Of a stretch of DNA of 51,576 bases, positions 42,451-51,494 are shown piece by piece (within the stretch, counting starts at the first letter, position 1; every line of letters begins with the position of its first letter). Both the position numbers and the translations under genes were made by a program. The stretch comes from an uncultured Phycisphaerales bacterium (GTDB taxonomy: Bacteria; Planctomycetota; Phycisphaerae; Phycisphaerales; UBA1924), in the NCBI GenBank assembly GCA_937871915.1, contig CALMPG010000207.1, positions 1-51,576 on the forward strand, in the 5' to 3' direction. The notes under the pieces are model-generated. The model did not search any database and had not been told where the DNA came from. It saw only the letters and a program-made list of their open reading frames with translations.

Positions 42451-43854
42451 TCACGGACTCACCACCTCGAACACCCCCACCTCCTCGCTCGTACCCCCCA
42501 CCGCGGGGGACGCCAGCACGATTCCGCACCGGCCTTCGGTGCCGAACCACCCGGCCCGCGGCACAAACGAGCCTCGAACCACACCCGCTTTGGGCCCGAA
42601 CTCCGGCACGCCCGCGGTATCCGTCCCGCCAAGCGGCTGGAACACCAGCTCCGCGGCGGTTCCGAGCATCAGCCCCCTGCTCGTTTCCGAGGCGCACCAC
42701 GCCGCCGCGCCGACCGTTCCGCGTGCCAGGGCCAGCACCCGGCCCGTCGTCCCGTCCATCCACGCCATCGATCCCGTCTCCAGGGACAGGAACGCCAGCC
42801 CCGAGTCGAGGCCCGTGCCGGCATCCGGCCCCCACGGCGTGGCCAGGCACATCACCGATTGCCAGGCCGCGCCCACCGACGGCTCGAAGTTCAGGTCCGC
42901 GAACGCTCGCACGCGAAGGTCCCTCCCGTCGCCGGGAAGATCCACCGCGAGCATGCGGCCCGGCCCCATCCCGGCCCCCGGCATGTTGAGCACGTAGACC
43001 CGCGCGGGGTCGGCGGAGAACGTCGGAAACACCAGCGGATCTCCCGCGGGCGAGGCGAGCGTCCGCTCGGAGTCCGCGGCGCCATCCCTCGCGCGAACCA
43101 CCAGTTCCCAGGGCGCGCCCGGCGCTGCGCGGCGCGAGTAGGCCAGCTCTCCCCCCGGCCCCAGGCTCGCGAACGCCGCCTCGCCGGCGTCGTCAACGAG
43201 CCAGTCCAGTTGGCCCGTCTCCCACTCCACCCGTCCGATCCACCGGCTCCCATCCGCTCTGGGCCACTCCACCAGAAACCCCCGCTCATCGGCCGATCGC
43301 CCGAGTATCAGCCCGCGCGCCAGCGGGCGCTCCCACGCCACCGCCCGCATCGCCCCCTCGCCTCGCACCACCCGGAACGCCGAGATCCGCAGATTCGCCG
43401 GCACGCGCCTCGACCCGGGCGTTCCATCGGCCAGCAGCACCGGCCACGGCGGCGTCGCCCCGTGCTGGGTCGCGATCCACAGGTCCGGCTCGGCCGAGTC
43501 TTGGCGCGGCGCGCACGCCACCAGCGGCAGCGTCAGCCCATCGAAGGGCACCGAGCCCAGCGGTCTGACCTCCACCCGAATGCTCGTGCTCGTCCGATCC
43601 GGGGCGGGCGCCGGGCTCGTCGCGGGGCGGGGCACGTCCGCCCGGTCCCCCGCGCGCGTGACCCCCGCCCGGGCGATCGCGGGCGGCGACTTCGGCCCGT
43701 GCGGTGCGTCGCCGCGATTGGTGCACCCGCCCATCACCCCGGCCAGCGCGCCGGCCGCGCCGATGAGCGTTAACAACAACGCTCGCCCCCCCGCGATGGA
43801 GGGGCGAGCGGGCTGGATCGTCGCACGTCGCGGGGTGAAAGGGGAGAGGCTCAC
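42451..43854 (-). CDS. Probable lipoprotein of a secretion operon
   Basis: 467 aa from a GTG at 43854 that overlaps the secretin stop (GTGA, 43851-43854). N-terminus LLLTLIGAAGALAGVMGGC has the shape of a lipoprotein signal with Cys after GG. A low-complexity Pro/Ala region follows, then a region with repeated strand elements (GELAYSRRAAPGAPWELVVRARDG, LVFPTFSADPARVYVLNMPGAG, LAFLSLETGSMAWMDGTTGRVLAL), similar to TolB/WD-type beta-propellers. It is translated with the secretin, so a role at the secretin, such as pilotin-like targeting or an outer-membrane cap, is possible. No homology to known pilotins is visible. Confidence 0.75.
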   Translation of the reverse strand: MSLSPFTPRRATIQPARPSIAGGRALLLTLIGAAGALAGVMGGCTNRGDAPHGPKSPPAIARAGVTRAGDRADVPRPATSPAPAPDRTSTSIRVEVRPLGSVPFDGLTLPLVACAPRQDSAEPDLWIATQHGATPPWPVLLADGTPGSRRVPANLRISAFRVVRGEGAMRAVAWERPLARGLILGRSADERGFLVEWPRADGSRWIGRVEWETGQLDWLVDDAGEAAFASLGPGGELAYSRRAAPGAPWELVVRARDGAADSERTLASPAGDPLVFPTFSADPARVYVLNMPGAGMGPGRMLAVDLPGDGRDLRVRAFADLNFEPSVGAAWQSVMCLATPWGPDAGTGLDSGLAFLSLETGSMAWMDGTTGRVLALARGTVGAAAWCASETSRGLMLGTAAELVFQPLGGTDTAGVPEFGPKAGVVRGSFVPRAGWFGTEGRCGIVLASPAVGGTSEEVGVFEVVSP

Positions 43855-46610
43855 GGCCGATCGTTGGCGGGCGCTCCCCCGCCCGTCGAGGGGTCGGGAC
43901 CGCGGGCCGGCCACGGCGATGGCTCGGCCCCGGCCGGGCTGGGCGCGTCCTTGGCCTTTTTCTTGTCCGCGTCCAGCGCGTTCACCGGCGCCAGCCGCTC
44001 GCGGACCTCGTTGAGGCGCATGCGGTCTTTCTCGTCCACCTTCACGATGTCCGATTCGGAGCCGATCACGTAGGGCGTGACGAAGGCGATGAGCTCGGTC
44101 TTCTTGCGGCTGCGCTCGGTGGAGGTGAACGGCGCGCCCAGGCCGAAGGGCAGATCGCCCAGCAGCGGGATCTTCCGCTTGGTGTCGCTGTCCTCGTTGC
44201 GCAGGATGCCCGAGACGACCACCGTCTGCCCGTCCTTGACGATCAGGTGCGTGGTGGTTTCGCGGCGGTCCACGATGGCGCCGCCGAAGAGCGTGTTGCC
44301 CGGCTGCGTGGACGAGAGCTCGAGGTTGATGTTGATGTCCACGTCGCGGTTGATGGTGATGCGGGGTCGCACGCGCAGGGCGATGCCCACGGCCCGGTAG
44401 TCGAAGTTCTGCACCAGGGCCGTGTTGCCCGTCGCGGGCTGGCTCTGCGTGATGAACGGGATGTCCTGGCCGGAGAAGAACTCGGCCTGCTGGTTGTCGG
44501 AGGTGAAGATGCGCGGCTCGGAGAGGATGTTCACCGAGGTCTTCTCCCCCAGGGCCTGCACCAGCGCGTTCACGTTCACGCCCAGGTTGAGCACGCTCGA
44601 GGTGAACAGCCCGGGGAGCAGGTCGTTCTTCTGCCCGGTGATCGTCCCGCCCGCCTGGTTGCCCGCGGCCGAGGCCCCGAACGAGATCGCGTTGTCGGAG
44701 TTGGTCGGCGTGATCGCCGAGTTCGACCAGCGCAGGCCCAGGGCCGTCGCGTCGTCGATGTTGATCTCCGCGATCACCGCCGTGAGCAGCACCTGCCGCC
44801 CGGGGTTGTCGAGCGTGTTGATGATCTCGCGGAGCGAGCCCTGGTACTCGGGCGGGGACAGGATCATCAGCGCGTTCTGCCGCCACACGGGGACGATGCG
44901 GATCTTCCCGACCAGGTTCCCCGAGCCCGCGCTGGTGGTGGGCGGCTGCGAACGGGCCCACCACAGCAGCATCGTCGAGTTCTGGGCCGTCTGCTGCTGG
45001 TTGTTCGCGGTGGTCGTGTTGGTCGCGAACGGCGAGGTCGCGGTCTCGCCGGTGGTGAGGCCCGTCTGCGCCCGGGTCACCTGCGCGATGGTCCCCTCGC
45101 GGGCCAGCAGGGCGTTGAGCTGCTCGGCGAGCTGCTCCGCGTCCGCGTGCTTGAGCTCGATGATCTGGGGCAGCCCGACCGATTGCGGCTGGTCGAGCTG
45201 CCGGATGATCTCGTCGATCGCGTCCAGGTTCGACTTGTTCTTGGCGATCACCACCAGGCGCGACGCGTCGGGGAGGGCCTCGAAGGTGAACTGGCCGTAG
45301 AGCCGGTTGGCCGTCGCGGTGGTCTGCTGGTTGCCGCGCTGCTGCGGCTGCGACCCGGGGCTGCCGAACATCGTCACCAGCACGTCGCGCATCTTCACCG
45401 GGTCGGTGTTCTTGAGCTCGTACACGCGGGGGGCGATCCGCTCGCTCACCACGTCCCACTCCTCGGTGATCTGGCGCTTGATCTGGTCCATCAGCGGCTT
45501 CTCGGCCACCACCGTCACGGCGTTCTGCTGCGAGTTGGCCGTCACGCGCAGGTTCGACGAGGCCGACACGTCGTTGGGCTGGCGGGCCGTCCCCGCCGCG
45601 GGCGCGCCGGTCGCGGCCCCCCCCCGCCCGCCCTGGTTTCCGCCGCGGTTCTGGAAGAACTGCTGGAACGGGTTCTGGTTCCGCCCCCCCTGCGTGGTGG
45701 TCGTGGCCGCGAACAGGTCGCGGATGTTCTGGGCGATCTCCGTCGGATCGGCGTACCTGAGCACGAACGTGTCCGTGACCAGCGAGGCCGAGGACTGGAT
45801 GTCGACCGCCTTGATCTTCGACTCGATCCGCTGGAGCAGCCCCATGTCCCCCATGACCATGATCCGGTTGGAGTCCACGTCCACCGTCATCTTCGCGAAG
45901 CTCGGCAGCGAGCCCTTGATCATCTCCGAGATGTTCGCCACCGAGGCGTAGTGCGGCGCGAACACCTTCTCGTAGATCGAGCCCACGTCGGTGCGCCCGA
46001 GCACGCTCTCGTCGGCGGGGATCACCGGCACCTGCTGCCGGTCGATCTCGGCGAGGCTGCGGAGCTGGATCAGGTCCTGGGTCTCCACCACCGCCACGCC
46101 GTTCTGCTGCAGGGCCAGGAACACCATGTCCAGGGCGCGGGCCCGCGGGATCTTCCGATCGTTGAGGATCGTGATCCGCACCGACATCACGTCGGGCATG
46201 GGCAGCACGACCTTCCCCGTCGCCTCCACGATGAACGGCACCACCTGCTCGACCGTCACGTTCTTGAACGCCAGTTCCGTCGGCTCGTCGGGCTGGATGC
46301 GGCGGCCGCGCCCGTCGATGCGCACCACCTCCGCGGCCTTCGGCCCCGCCGGCTCGTCCGGCTTGGCGGCCGGATCATCCCCGGTCGGATCGTCCATCAA
46401 CCCGGCGATCTCGTCGGCCGACAGGCCCGCGAGTTGCCACAGCCAGTCCGGGGCCTCGTCCTCAAAGCCGGCTCCGCCCGTCGTCTCCGGCGGGTCCGCC
46501 AGGGCGCAGCGAGTCAGCGGGGACAACCCTCCCAGCCCCGCGGCCGCGCCCGCGACCATGGCCAGAAGTGCGATCGATCGACGATTGGTGGTTCGATTCA
46601 TGTGTGTCAT
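43851..46610 (-). CDS. Secretin of a type II secretion / type IV pilus system (GspD/PilQ-like)
   Basis: 919 aa. Outer-membrane pore subunit. N-terminal signal peptide, then N-domains with repeated beta-alpha units: FKNVTVEQVVPFIVEATGKVVL, TFVLRYADPTEIAQNIRDLF, VYELKNTDPVKMRDVLVTMFG, IIELKHADAEQLAEQLNALLA. The C-terminal secretin domain shows VLLTAVIAEINIDDATALGLRW, VNILSEPRIFTSDNQQAEFFSGQDIPF and IKDGQTVVVSGILRNED-type IVKDGQTVVVSGIL. Gln/Asn-rich linkers separate the N-domains. The ATG overlaps the stop of the preceding gene by 4 bases, and the lipoprotein gene follows in the same manner. Gene order supports GspD/PilQ, but I cannot decide between secretion and pilus. Confidence 0.92.
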   Translation of the reverse strand: MTHMNRTTNRRSIALLAMVAGAAAGLGGLSPLTRCALADPPETTGGAGFEDEAPDWLWQLAGLSADEIAGLMDDPTGDDPAAKPDEPAGPKAAEVVRIDGRGRRIQPDEPTELAFKNVTVEQVVPFIVEATGKVVLPMPDVMSVRITILNDRKIPRARALDMVFLALQQNGVAVVETQDLIQLRSLAEIDRQQVPVIPADESVLGRTDVGSIYEKVFAPHYASVANISEMIKGSLPSFAKMTVDVDSNRIMVMGDMGLLQRIESKIKAVDIQSSASLVTDTFVLRYADPTEIAQNIRDLFAATTTTQGGRNQNPFQQFFQNRGGNQGGRGGAATGAPAAGTARQPNDVSASSNLRVTANSQQNAVTVVAEKPLMDQIKRQITEEWDVVSERIAPRVYELKNTDPVKMRDVLVTMFGSPGSQPQQRGNQQTTATANRLYGQFTFEALPDASRLVVIAKNKSNLDAIDEIIRQLDQPQSVGLPQIIELKHADAEQLAEQLNALLAREGTIAQVTRAQTGLTTGETATSPFATNTTTANNQQQTAQNSTMLLWWARSQPPTTSAGSGNLVGKIRIVPVWRQNALMILSPPEYQGSLREIINTLDNPGRQVLLTAVIAEINIDDATALGLRWSNSAITPTNSDNAISFGASAAGNQAGGTITGQKNDLLPGLFTSSVLNLGVNVNALVQALGEKTSVNILSEPRIFTSDNQQAEFFSGQDIPFITQSQPATGNTALVQNFDYRAVGIALRVRPRITINRDVDININLELSSTQPGNTLFGGAIVDRRETTTHLIVKDGQTVVVSGILRNEDSDTKRKIPLLGDLPFGLGAPFTSTERSRKKTELIAFVTPYVIGSESDIVKVDEKDRMRLNEVRERLAPVNALDADKKKAKDAPSPAGAEPSPWPARGPDPSTGGGAPANDRP

Positions 46611-47524
46611 GGAAGGGCTTTGGTGCTCGAATCCGGCGCGGGGCTCGGGTCGTGTTGTGGTTCTGGCGAGGGCGCGGTCTGCGGCGCCGGTTGAACGATC
46701 GGAACTCCCGAGGGCGGCGCCGGAGGCGGAGATGCCGGGGGCTCCCCTCCCGGTGATTGCGGCGGGCCATGCCCCGGCCCGCCGGGCGTATCCCCGCCCG
46801 CCGCGCCTCCGCCCCCCCCGCCCCCCCCGTTGGATCCACCGGCGCCTCCCTCGGGCGGCGGCGGTGGCGGCGGCGATCCGTTGCCCCCACCCGCGCCCGG
46901 ACCGCCTCGCGCCTCGGGCGGAACATTGGCGCCCGCCGACGGCGGGTCTCCCATCCGATGCCCCCCTGCCGCGGGCTCGGCTGGCGCGGGCGCGGGCGTC
47001 GCCAGGCTCGGCCAGGAAACCCCCGTCACCGACGACGAGCTCAGCGACGAGAGCTCCGTCTTGTCGAAGAGTTTGACGTCAAACTCGCCGCCCTCCCACC
47101 GCACCCGCACCGACCACGGCGGGGTGGCGCTCACGAAATGCACGGACTTGCCGTCGGGCTCCTTCGCCGACACCTTCTGCCCGTCGCTGAACCACGCCGT
47201 GCCGTTGACATAGGCCAGCAGCGTCGGGCCGCCGTAGTACTTGGCGGCCACCATCTCTTCCTTGTACTCCGGCGGGTGCGGCTTGTAGAACATCGACCGC
47301 CCCGCCACCTGCTCGCGCTGCCACGCCACCGCGTCCCGGTGCTTCTGCGTGGCCGCGGAGGAATCCCGTGTTCCCACCGTCCCCACCGGCGGGTCCCGGT
47401 ACATGCCCACCGTGGGCACGATCAGCGACACCGCCAGCACGATCGTCGCCAGCACGACCGCGAGCACGCCCAGCCCGACCAGGTCCAGCGACGAGCCGTC
47501 GCGGAGTCGGATGATCCGGTTCAT
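46607..47524 (-). CDS. Inner-membrane protein with long Pro/Gly tail (GspC/PilP position)
   Basis: 305 aa. N-terminal membrane helix LVGLGVLAVVLATIVLAVSLIVPTV, then a soluble region with EMVAAKYYGGPTLLAYVNGTAWFSDGQKV and WSVRVRWEGGEFDVKLFDKTEL that recalls the HR/PilP-like beta domain, which binds the secretin N-domains. The last 130 residues are nearly all Pro, Gly, Ala and Ser with poly-Gly and poly-Pro runs. Assignment relies on position between the PilO/GspM-like gene and the secretin and on both overlaps being ATGA. The tail may be a flexible spacer across the periplasm. Confidence 0.7.
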   Translation of the reverse strand: MNRIIRLRDGSSLDLVGLGVLAVVLATIVLAVSLIVPTVGMYRDPPVGTVGTRDSSAATQKHRDAVAWQREQVAGRSMFYKPHPPEYKEEMVAAKYYGGPTLLAYVNGTAWFSDGQKVSAKEPDGKSVHFVSATPPWSVRVRWEGGEFDVKLFDKTELSSLSSSSVTGVSWPSLATPAPAPAEPAAGGHRMGDPPSAGANVPPEARGGPGAGGGNGSPPPPPPPEGGAGGSNGGGGGGGGAAGGDTPGGPGHGPPQSPGGEPPASPPPAPPSGVPIVQPAPQTAPSPEPQHDPSPAPDSSTKALP

Positions 47525-48174
47525 GGGATCACCTCCGACTCGCTGGGGTTCGTCGAGCGCGGCTGCGGGGCCGGCTCGCTCGCCCCCGACGGGTTGACCG
47601 CGATCCACGCCTCCGGCGAGATCGTCGCCCGCACCAGCTGCGCCTCCTCGTCCCGCATCCCCGTCCGGTCGATCCGCACACGCGACACGGCGGCCACCTC
47701 GCTGGCCCGCTCGAGGTCCGCGAGGATCGCGATGACCGTCTCCTGCTTCGCCTCGAACGTCACGTCGAGGATCAGTCGGTTGATCTTCCCCGCACGCAGA
47801 CGATCCGCGTCCGCCTGCGCCATCGGCACCGTGCGCTCCATCACCGTCCGGTCCTGCACCAGGTGCCCCTCGAGAATACCGTCCACCACCCGCCCGAACG
47901 CCCCGGGCGTCAGGCGCGAACTCCCCGGCATGAGCGGCTTCCCGAACGAGCCCTGCGCCGACGCGATCACCGCGCCTTCGGAAGAATCCGCCGTCGAGAG
48001 CTCCTTCGATCGCCGCAGGGCGTTCTCGAGGCTCGCGGCCCGTGCCCCGATCCGATCCACGAGGTTCCACAGCGGCTGGACCGCCCCGAAGAACAGCCCG
48101 ACAAACACCACCAAATACACCAGCCAGCGCGCCGCACGCGGCAGCGCGTTCCACTTCTCGACCAGTCCGGTCAT
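47521..48174 (-). CDS. GspM/PilO-like inner-membrane protein
   Basis: 217 aa. One N-terminal membrane helix (AARWLVYLVVFVGLFFGAV), a short coiled-coil-like stretch (LVDRIGARAASLENALRRSKEL), and a ferredoxin-like domain (INRLILDVTFEAKQETVIAILADLERASEVAAVSRVRI) with a strand-helix-strand order typical of GspM and PilO. Assembles with the preceding GspL/PilN-like protein in the inner-membrane platform. Both ends overlap neighbours by ATGA. No enzymatic function expected. Confidence 0.8.
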   Translation of the reverse strand: MTGLVEKWNALPRAARWLVYLVVFVGLFFGAVQPLWNLVDRIGARAASLENALRRSKELSTADSSEGAVIASAQGSFGKPLMPGSSRLTPGAFGRVVDGILEGHLVQDRTVMERTVPMAQADADRLRAGKINRLILDVTFEAKQETVIAILADLERASEVAAVSRVRIDRTGMRDEEAQLVRATISPEAWIAVNPSGASEPAPQPRSTNPSESEVIP

Positions 48175-49958
48175 TGCCCACCCCCGTTCTGCGAGAGCAT
48201 CCGCGCCCTGGCCTTCTCCGACTCGTCCATCAGCCGCCGCCTCGTCGCCTCGTCCACCCCCGGCTGGCCCGCGACCTTCTTGCGGTTGGCCCACTCCTTC
48301 ATCGCATCGTCCCGCGAGAGCCTGGCGATCGCCGCGTCGCTCAGGGGCGGCGGGATCACCACCTTCTCCGCCGGCTTGGCCGTGGCGCCGGTGGTCGCGC
48401 GCTCCGCCCGCGATGAACCGCCCGACGATCCGTTGGTCCGGCTCGGCGTCGTGCTGGGCCGGCGATCCGACCGGGCGGATCGATCCGTCCTCGCGGCGCC
48501 CGCCGCCGAACCTGTGCTTCCCCTCGGCTTCTCGTGATACATCCGCTCGAAGAGCGTCCTGGCGGCCCAGTCCTCCGCCGGCTTGGCCACAAAGGTCGCC
48601 CCGCCGGGCGCGACCTTCGCCGTGAGCTGGAACTGCACGCCCTCGATCTTGGGGTTGTTCATCGGCAGCGCGATGTCGGAGAACACCTTTGTCTGCCCCA
48701 GGCGCTCGCGGAACGTCGAGAGCTTGTCCGTGTCCTCGGCCAGCCCGCGGATCGACACGCCCTCTCCCTGCCCGAGCTCCACCGTGTCGATGTTGATCCC
48801 CTCCGGGCACGCGCCGGCCACGTCCGCGAGCAGTTTCATCATCGGCCACCGCTTCTCACGCAGCAGCTTGGCGAACGCCAGGTCCTTCTCGTCCTGCGCG
48901 ACCGCGGCCCGCAGCTCCGCCTCGTTGGGAATCGCCCTCTCCAGCAGCCTCACCTTCGCCATCGACATCCCGATGGGAATGCCCACCGCCGCGACGATGC
49001 ACACCCCGACGATCGCCGCCGCCCGCCCCGGCGACCCGAGCCACTCGCTCATCCGCTGGAGCACCGGCGGCCTGGCCTTGGGCTCGATCTCGTGCAGCCC
49101 GACCAGCCCGTTGACCGCCGGGTTCGCGTCCGCGAAGGCCATCGCGGCGGCCGCCGCCAGACCGAAGTCCTCCACCCACTCGTTCGAGCGCGTCTGTCCG
49201 AGGATCCGCGCCGACGCCGGCGCGGGGTCCATCTCCAGCCACGCCGTGCCCGTTGGCCCCGCCGTCGCGCCGAGCCCCGCCGCCTTGGACGTCTCGGCGA
49301 TCACCGACCGTCGCATCTCCAGCCCCGCTTCCCCCGCCGGCACGCGGGCCACTCGCACCACCGTCTTCTCCGGTCCCGCCGCCAGCACCGTCATCGCCCC
49401 CGTCGCCCGGTCAACGGTCCACGCACGCTCCACGCCCCCGACCATCTGGGCCAGCACCGCCACGGCCGCGACCTCCGAGATCGCCACCTCCGGCGAGACC
49501 CGTCCCATCCTCCCCGCCGCGTCCAACCCCGCGCTCTCCGGCCACGCCGTGAGCAGGCCCACGGCCTTGCGTCCCGCCCCCCCTCCCCGCCCCCGCCCGG
49601 GGTTGATCATCCCCGCCGCCCGACGATGCTCCGGCACCGCCGAGGGCAGATCCGTCTCGGCCATCAGCGCCAGCGCATCGGCCGTCCCCTCGCTGGATCC
49701 CCCCTCGCCCGTCTCGGGAAGCGCCACCACTCGCGCCACCGTCATGGCCGGCGGCAGCACCCGGATCACCAGATCGATCCCCCCAACCCGCTCCGCCAGC
49801 GTGGTGAGCCCCCCCGGCCCCGCGCCCGGATGCAGCGTCTCGGCCGCCTTCAGCGTCGCCTCCCCATCCTCGATCCCCACCACCACCGCGCGCACGACGC
49901 CCCCCTGCGAGTGCAGCGCGGCCACGGTCTTCACTCTGTCGCGGTTTGGCAGTCTCAC
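48171..49958 (-). CDS. GspL-like protein (PilM-type cytoplasmic plus PilN-type periplasmic parts fused)
   Basis: 595 aa, GTG start at 49958. Residues 1-300 have an actin-like alternation of strands and helices (VVRAVVVGIEDGEATL, DLVIRVLPPAMTVARVVALPET, AWPESAG, FGLAAAAAMAFADANPAVNGL) as in PilM and GspL cytoplasmic domains. A membrane helix (about 313-333) leads to a PilN-like periplasmic domain (MMKLLADVAGACPEGINIDTVELGQGEGVSIRGLAEDTDKLSTFRERL). A charged, low-complexity C-terminal extension (about 480-595) is unusual. A fused PilM-PilN is the GspL arrangement, so the system is probably of type II secretion kind. Confidence 0.82.
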   Translation of the reverse strand: MRLPNRDRVKTVAALHSQGGVVRAVVVGIEDGEATLKAAETLHPGAGPGGLTTLAERVGGIDLVIRVLPPAMTVARVVALPETGEGGSSEGTADALALMAETDLPSAVPEHRRAAGMINPGRGRGGGAGRKAVGLLTAWPESAGLDAAGRMGRVSPEVAISEVAAVAVLAQMVGGVERAWTVDRATGAMTVLAAGPEKTVVRVARVPAGEAGLEMRRSVIAETSKAAGLGATAGPTGTAWLEMDPAPASARILGQTRSNEWVEDFGLAAAAAMAFADANPAVNGLVGLHEIEPKARPPVLQRMSEWLGSPGRAAAIVGVCIVAAVGIPIGMSMAKVRLLERAIPNEAELRAAVAQDEKDLAFAKLLREKRWPMMKLLADVAGACPEGINIDTVELGQGEGVSIRGLAEDTDKLSTFRERLGQTKVFSDIALPMNNPKIEGVQFQLTAKVAPGGATFVAKPAEDWAARTLFERMYHEKPRGSTGSAAGAARTDRSARSDRRPSTTPSRTNGSSGGSSRAERATTGATAKPAEKVVIPPPLSDAAIARLSRDDAMKEWANRKKVAGQPGVDEATRRRLMDESEKARARMLSQNGGGQ

Positions 49959-50054
49959 GAGGGGTTCCTACTCACCGGACCGATCCATCCGGCTCAACGC
50001 TTCCAAAGCCCAACGAAACGGCCCGGGAGTTACCGCCCGGATCCGTCAAGGTTC

Positions 50055-51494
50055 CTAACGCACGGACAGGTCCCGGATTACCACGGGTATCGACGTTCGA
50101 TCAATCACCGCGACAACTTCCACCTCGATCCCGGTGGTCCGGTCCTTCCCCCGACTGCTCACCACGAACACGTTGGAGTGAACATCCATGTATCCCATCA
50201 GGGTCGCGAGCGTCGCCTCGGTCATGTCCGGGATGTCCAGCAGGTCCGCCATGCTCGTGAATCCCCCGCTGCGTGCGTCGCGTTCCGACAGGATCATCTC
50301 CATCTGCTCCGGCTCGATGCGGGAGAACCGCTCCAGCACCTCGCGCGGGATCGTGTTGATGTTGAACTTCCCGGATCGCAGCCCCTGGGCGGCCACCTCG
50401 CTGCTGATCACGCACTCATCGAGCAGCAGCCGCAACTGGTCCGGCGTCAGCCCCGCCACGCTCGACTGCTGCCGCTGCCCGTTGAGAAGCGTCGCCGCCG
50501 CCCCCGTCTGCGCGAGGGTGCCAAGGTCCGTCCGCACAAAGTCGGCCAGCGTCGCCGTCCCGGCCGCGGCGTGCGTCGAGATCGCCTGGGCCTGGTTCTG
50601 GTCCACCCCCAGCCGCTGGGAGATGTCCGACGGGCTCGCCACGCGCAGATCGAGCTTCTGCGTCCCCGACGGCCCGTACGACGTGGGCTTGTCCACCTCG
50701 CTCACGGCCGTGAGATAGCGCGACCATCCCGCGTCCATGATCCCGTCGGCGTTGTCCGCGGGCATCGACGCGTCGGCGTCGTCCTCGCCCGGGTCCAGCC
50801 GCCCGTTGTAGTTCGCGTCCTCGCCGCGCAGCAGTGTCGGGTCCACGCCCTGCACCAGCTCGAGTTCCTTGAGCGACCGCACCGGCGCGCCGCGCGGCTT
50901 GTACGGATACCGCAGCCCCGTGTAGTTCCCCTCGTCGGCCCCGATCTCCGTGGACGTCTCGCTCACCCCGTGGATCCAGTTGTAGATCGACTGGGCGGTC
51001 GTGTCGTCCATCCCGTCCAGCCCGATCAGGTCCGCCGTCTCCATCACGTTCACGTTCAGCTTCGCGTGCGCATCCTCCGGCCCGTCCACCTCCTGCGTCC
51101 CGTCGAAGTGCCGGATCGAGTACGTCGCGCTCGCCGCCGCCCCCGTCCCGCCGAGTTCCCCCCGCGCCACCGCCGCCAGGTCCGAGTACACGGCCGTCGC
51201 CGACGACGCGTTCGGGCTGAGCGTGTCCTGCGTCAGGCGCGCGATCGTCGCCTCCACGCCCGCGCGCGCCGCCCACTGGGCCCGCACCCGTGCCACGGCC
51301 TCGCGCCCCGCCGCGGCCTGCCGGAACGCCGAGCTCTGGATCGCCACCAGCACCAGCGCCAGCAGGACGATCGCCCAGAGCACCATGAACGTGGCGAACC
51401 CGCGCCGCCCCCTTTGGACAGCAAGGGGCGGCGCCGGCAGCTCGTCTGCCGGTGATATTGCGACACCGGTGTTGGACATGAGAGAGATGTTCAT
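50055..51494 (-). CDS. GspK-like minor pseudopilin
   Basis: 479 aa from the ATG at 51494 overlapping the stop of an upstream gene (ATGA). After a short leader, RRGFATFMVLWAIVLLALVLVAIQSSAF is the pseudopilin helix, with GFATFMVLW replacing the usual GFTLIE; GspK typically lacks the conserved Glu at position 5. The large globular part contains DAHAKLNVNVMETADLIGL, an acidic calcium-site-like NYNGRLDPGEDDADA, and a helix-hairpin-helix-like ITNTAG-type region (FNINTIPREVLERFSRIEPEQMEMIL) common in GspK. It would cap the pseudopilus. Clustered with GspL-like and other platform genes. Confidence 0.87.
   Translation of the reverse strand: MNISLMSNTGVAISPADELPAPPLAVQRGRRGFATFMVLWAIVLLALVLVAIQSSAFRQAAAGREAVARVRAQWAARAGVEATIARLTQDTLSPNASSATAVYSDLAAVARGELGGTGAAASATYSIRHFDGTQEVDGPEDAHAKLNVNVMETADLIGLDGMDDTTAQSIYNWIHGVSETSTEIGADEGNYTGLRYPYKPRGAPVRSLKELELVQGVDPTLLRGEDANYNGRLDPGEDDADASMPADNADGIMDAGWSRYLTAVSEVDKPTSYGPSGTQKLDLRVASPSDISQRLGVDQNQAQAISTHAAAGTATLADFVRTDLGTLAQTGAAATLLNGQRQQSSVAGLTPDQLRLLLDECVISSEVAAQGLRSGKFNINTIPREVLERFSRIEPEQMEMILSERDARSGGFTSMADLLDIPDMTEATLATLMGYMDVHSNVFVVSSRGKDRTTGIEVEVVAVIDRTSIPVVIRDLSVR

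Noticed and set aside
43855..45459. Upstream extension of the lipoprotein gene
   Set aside because: It lies in another frame of the secretin gene with no domain. The GTGA overlap marks the true start at 43854.
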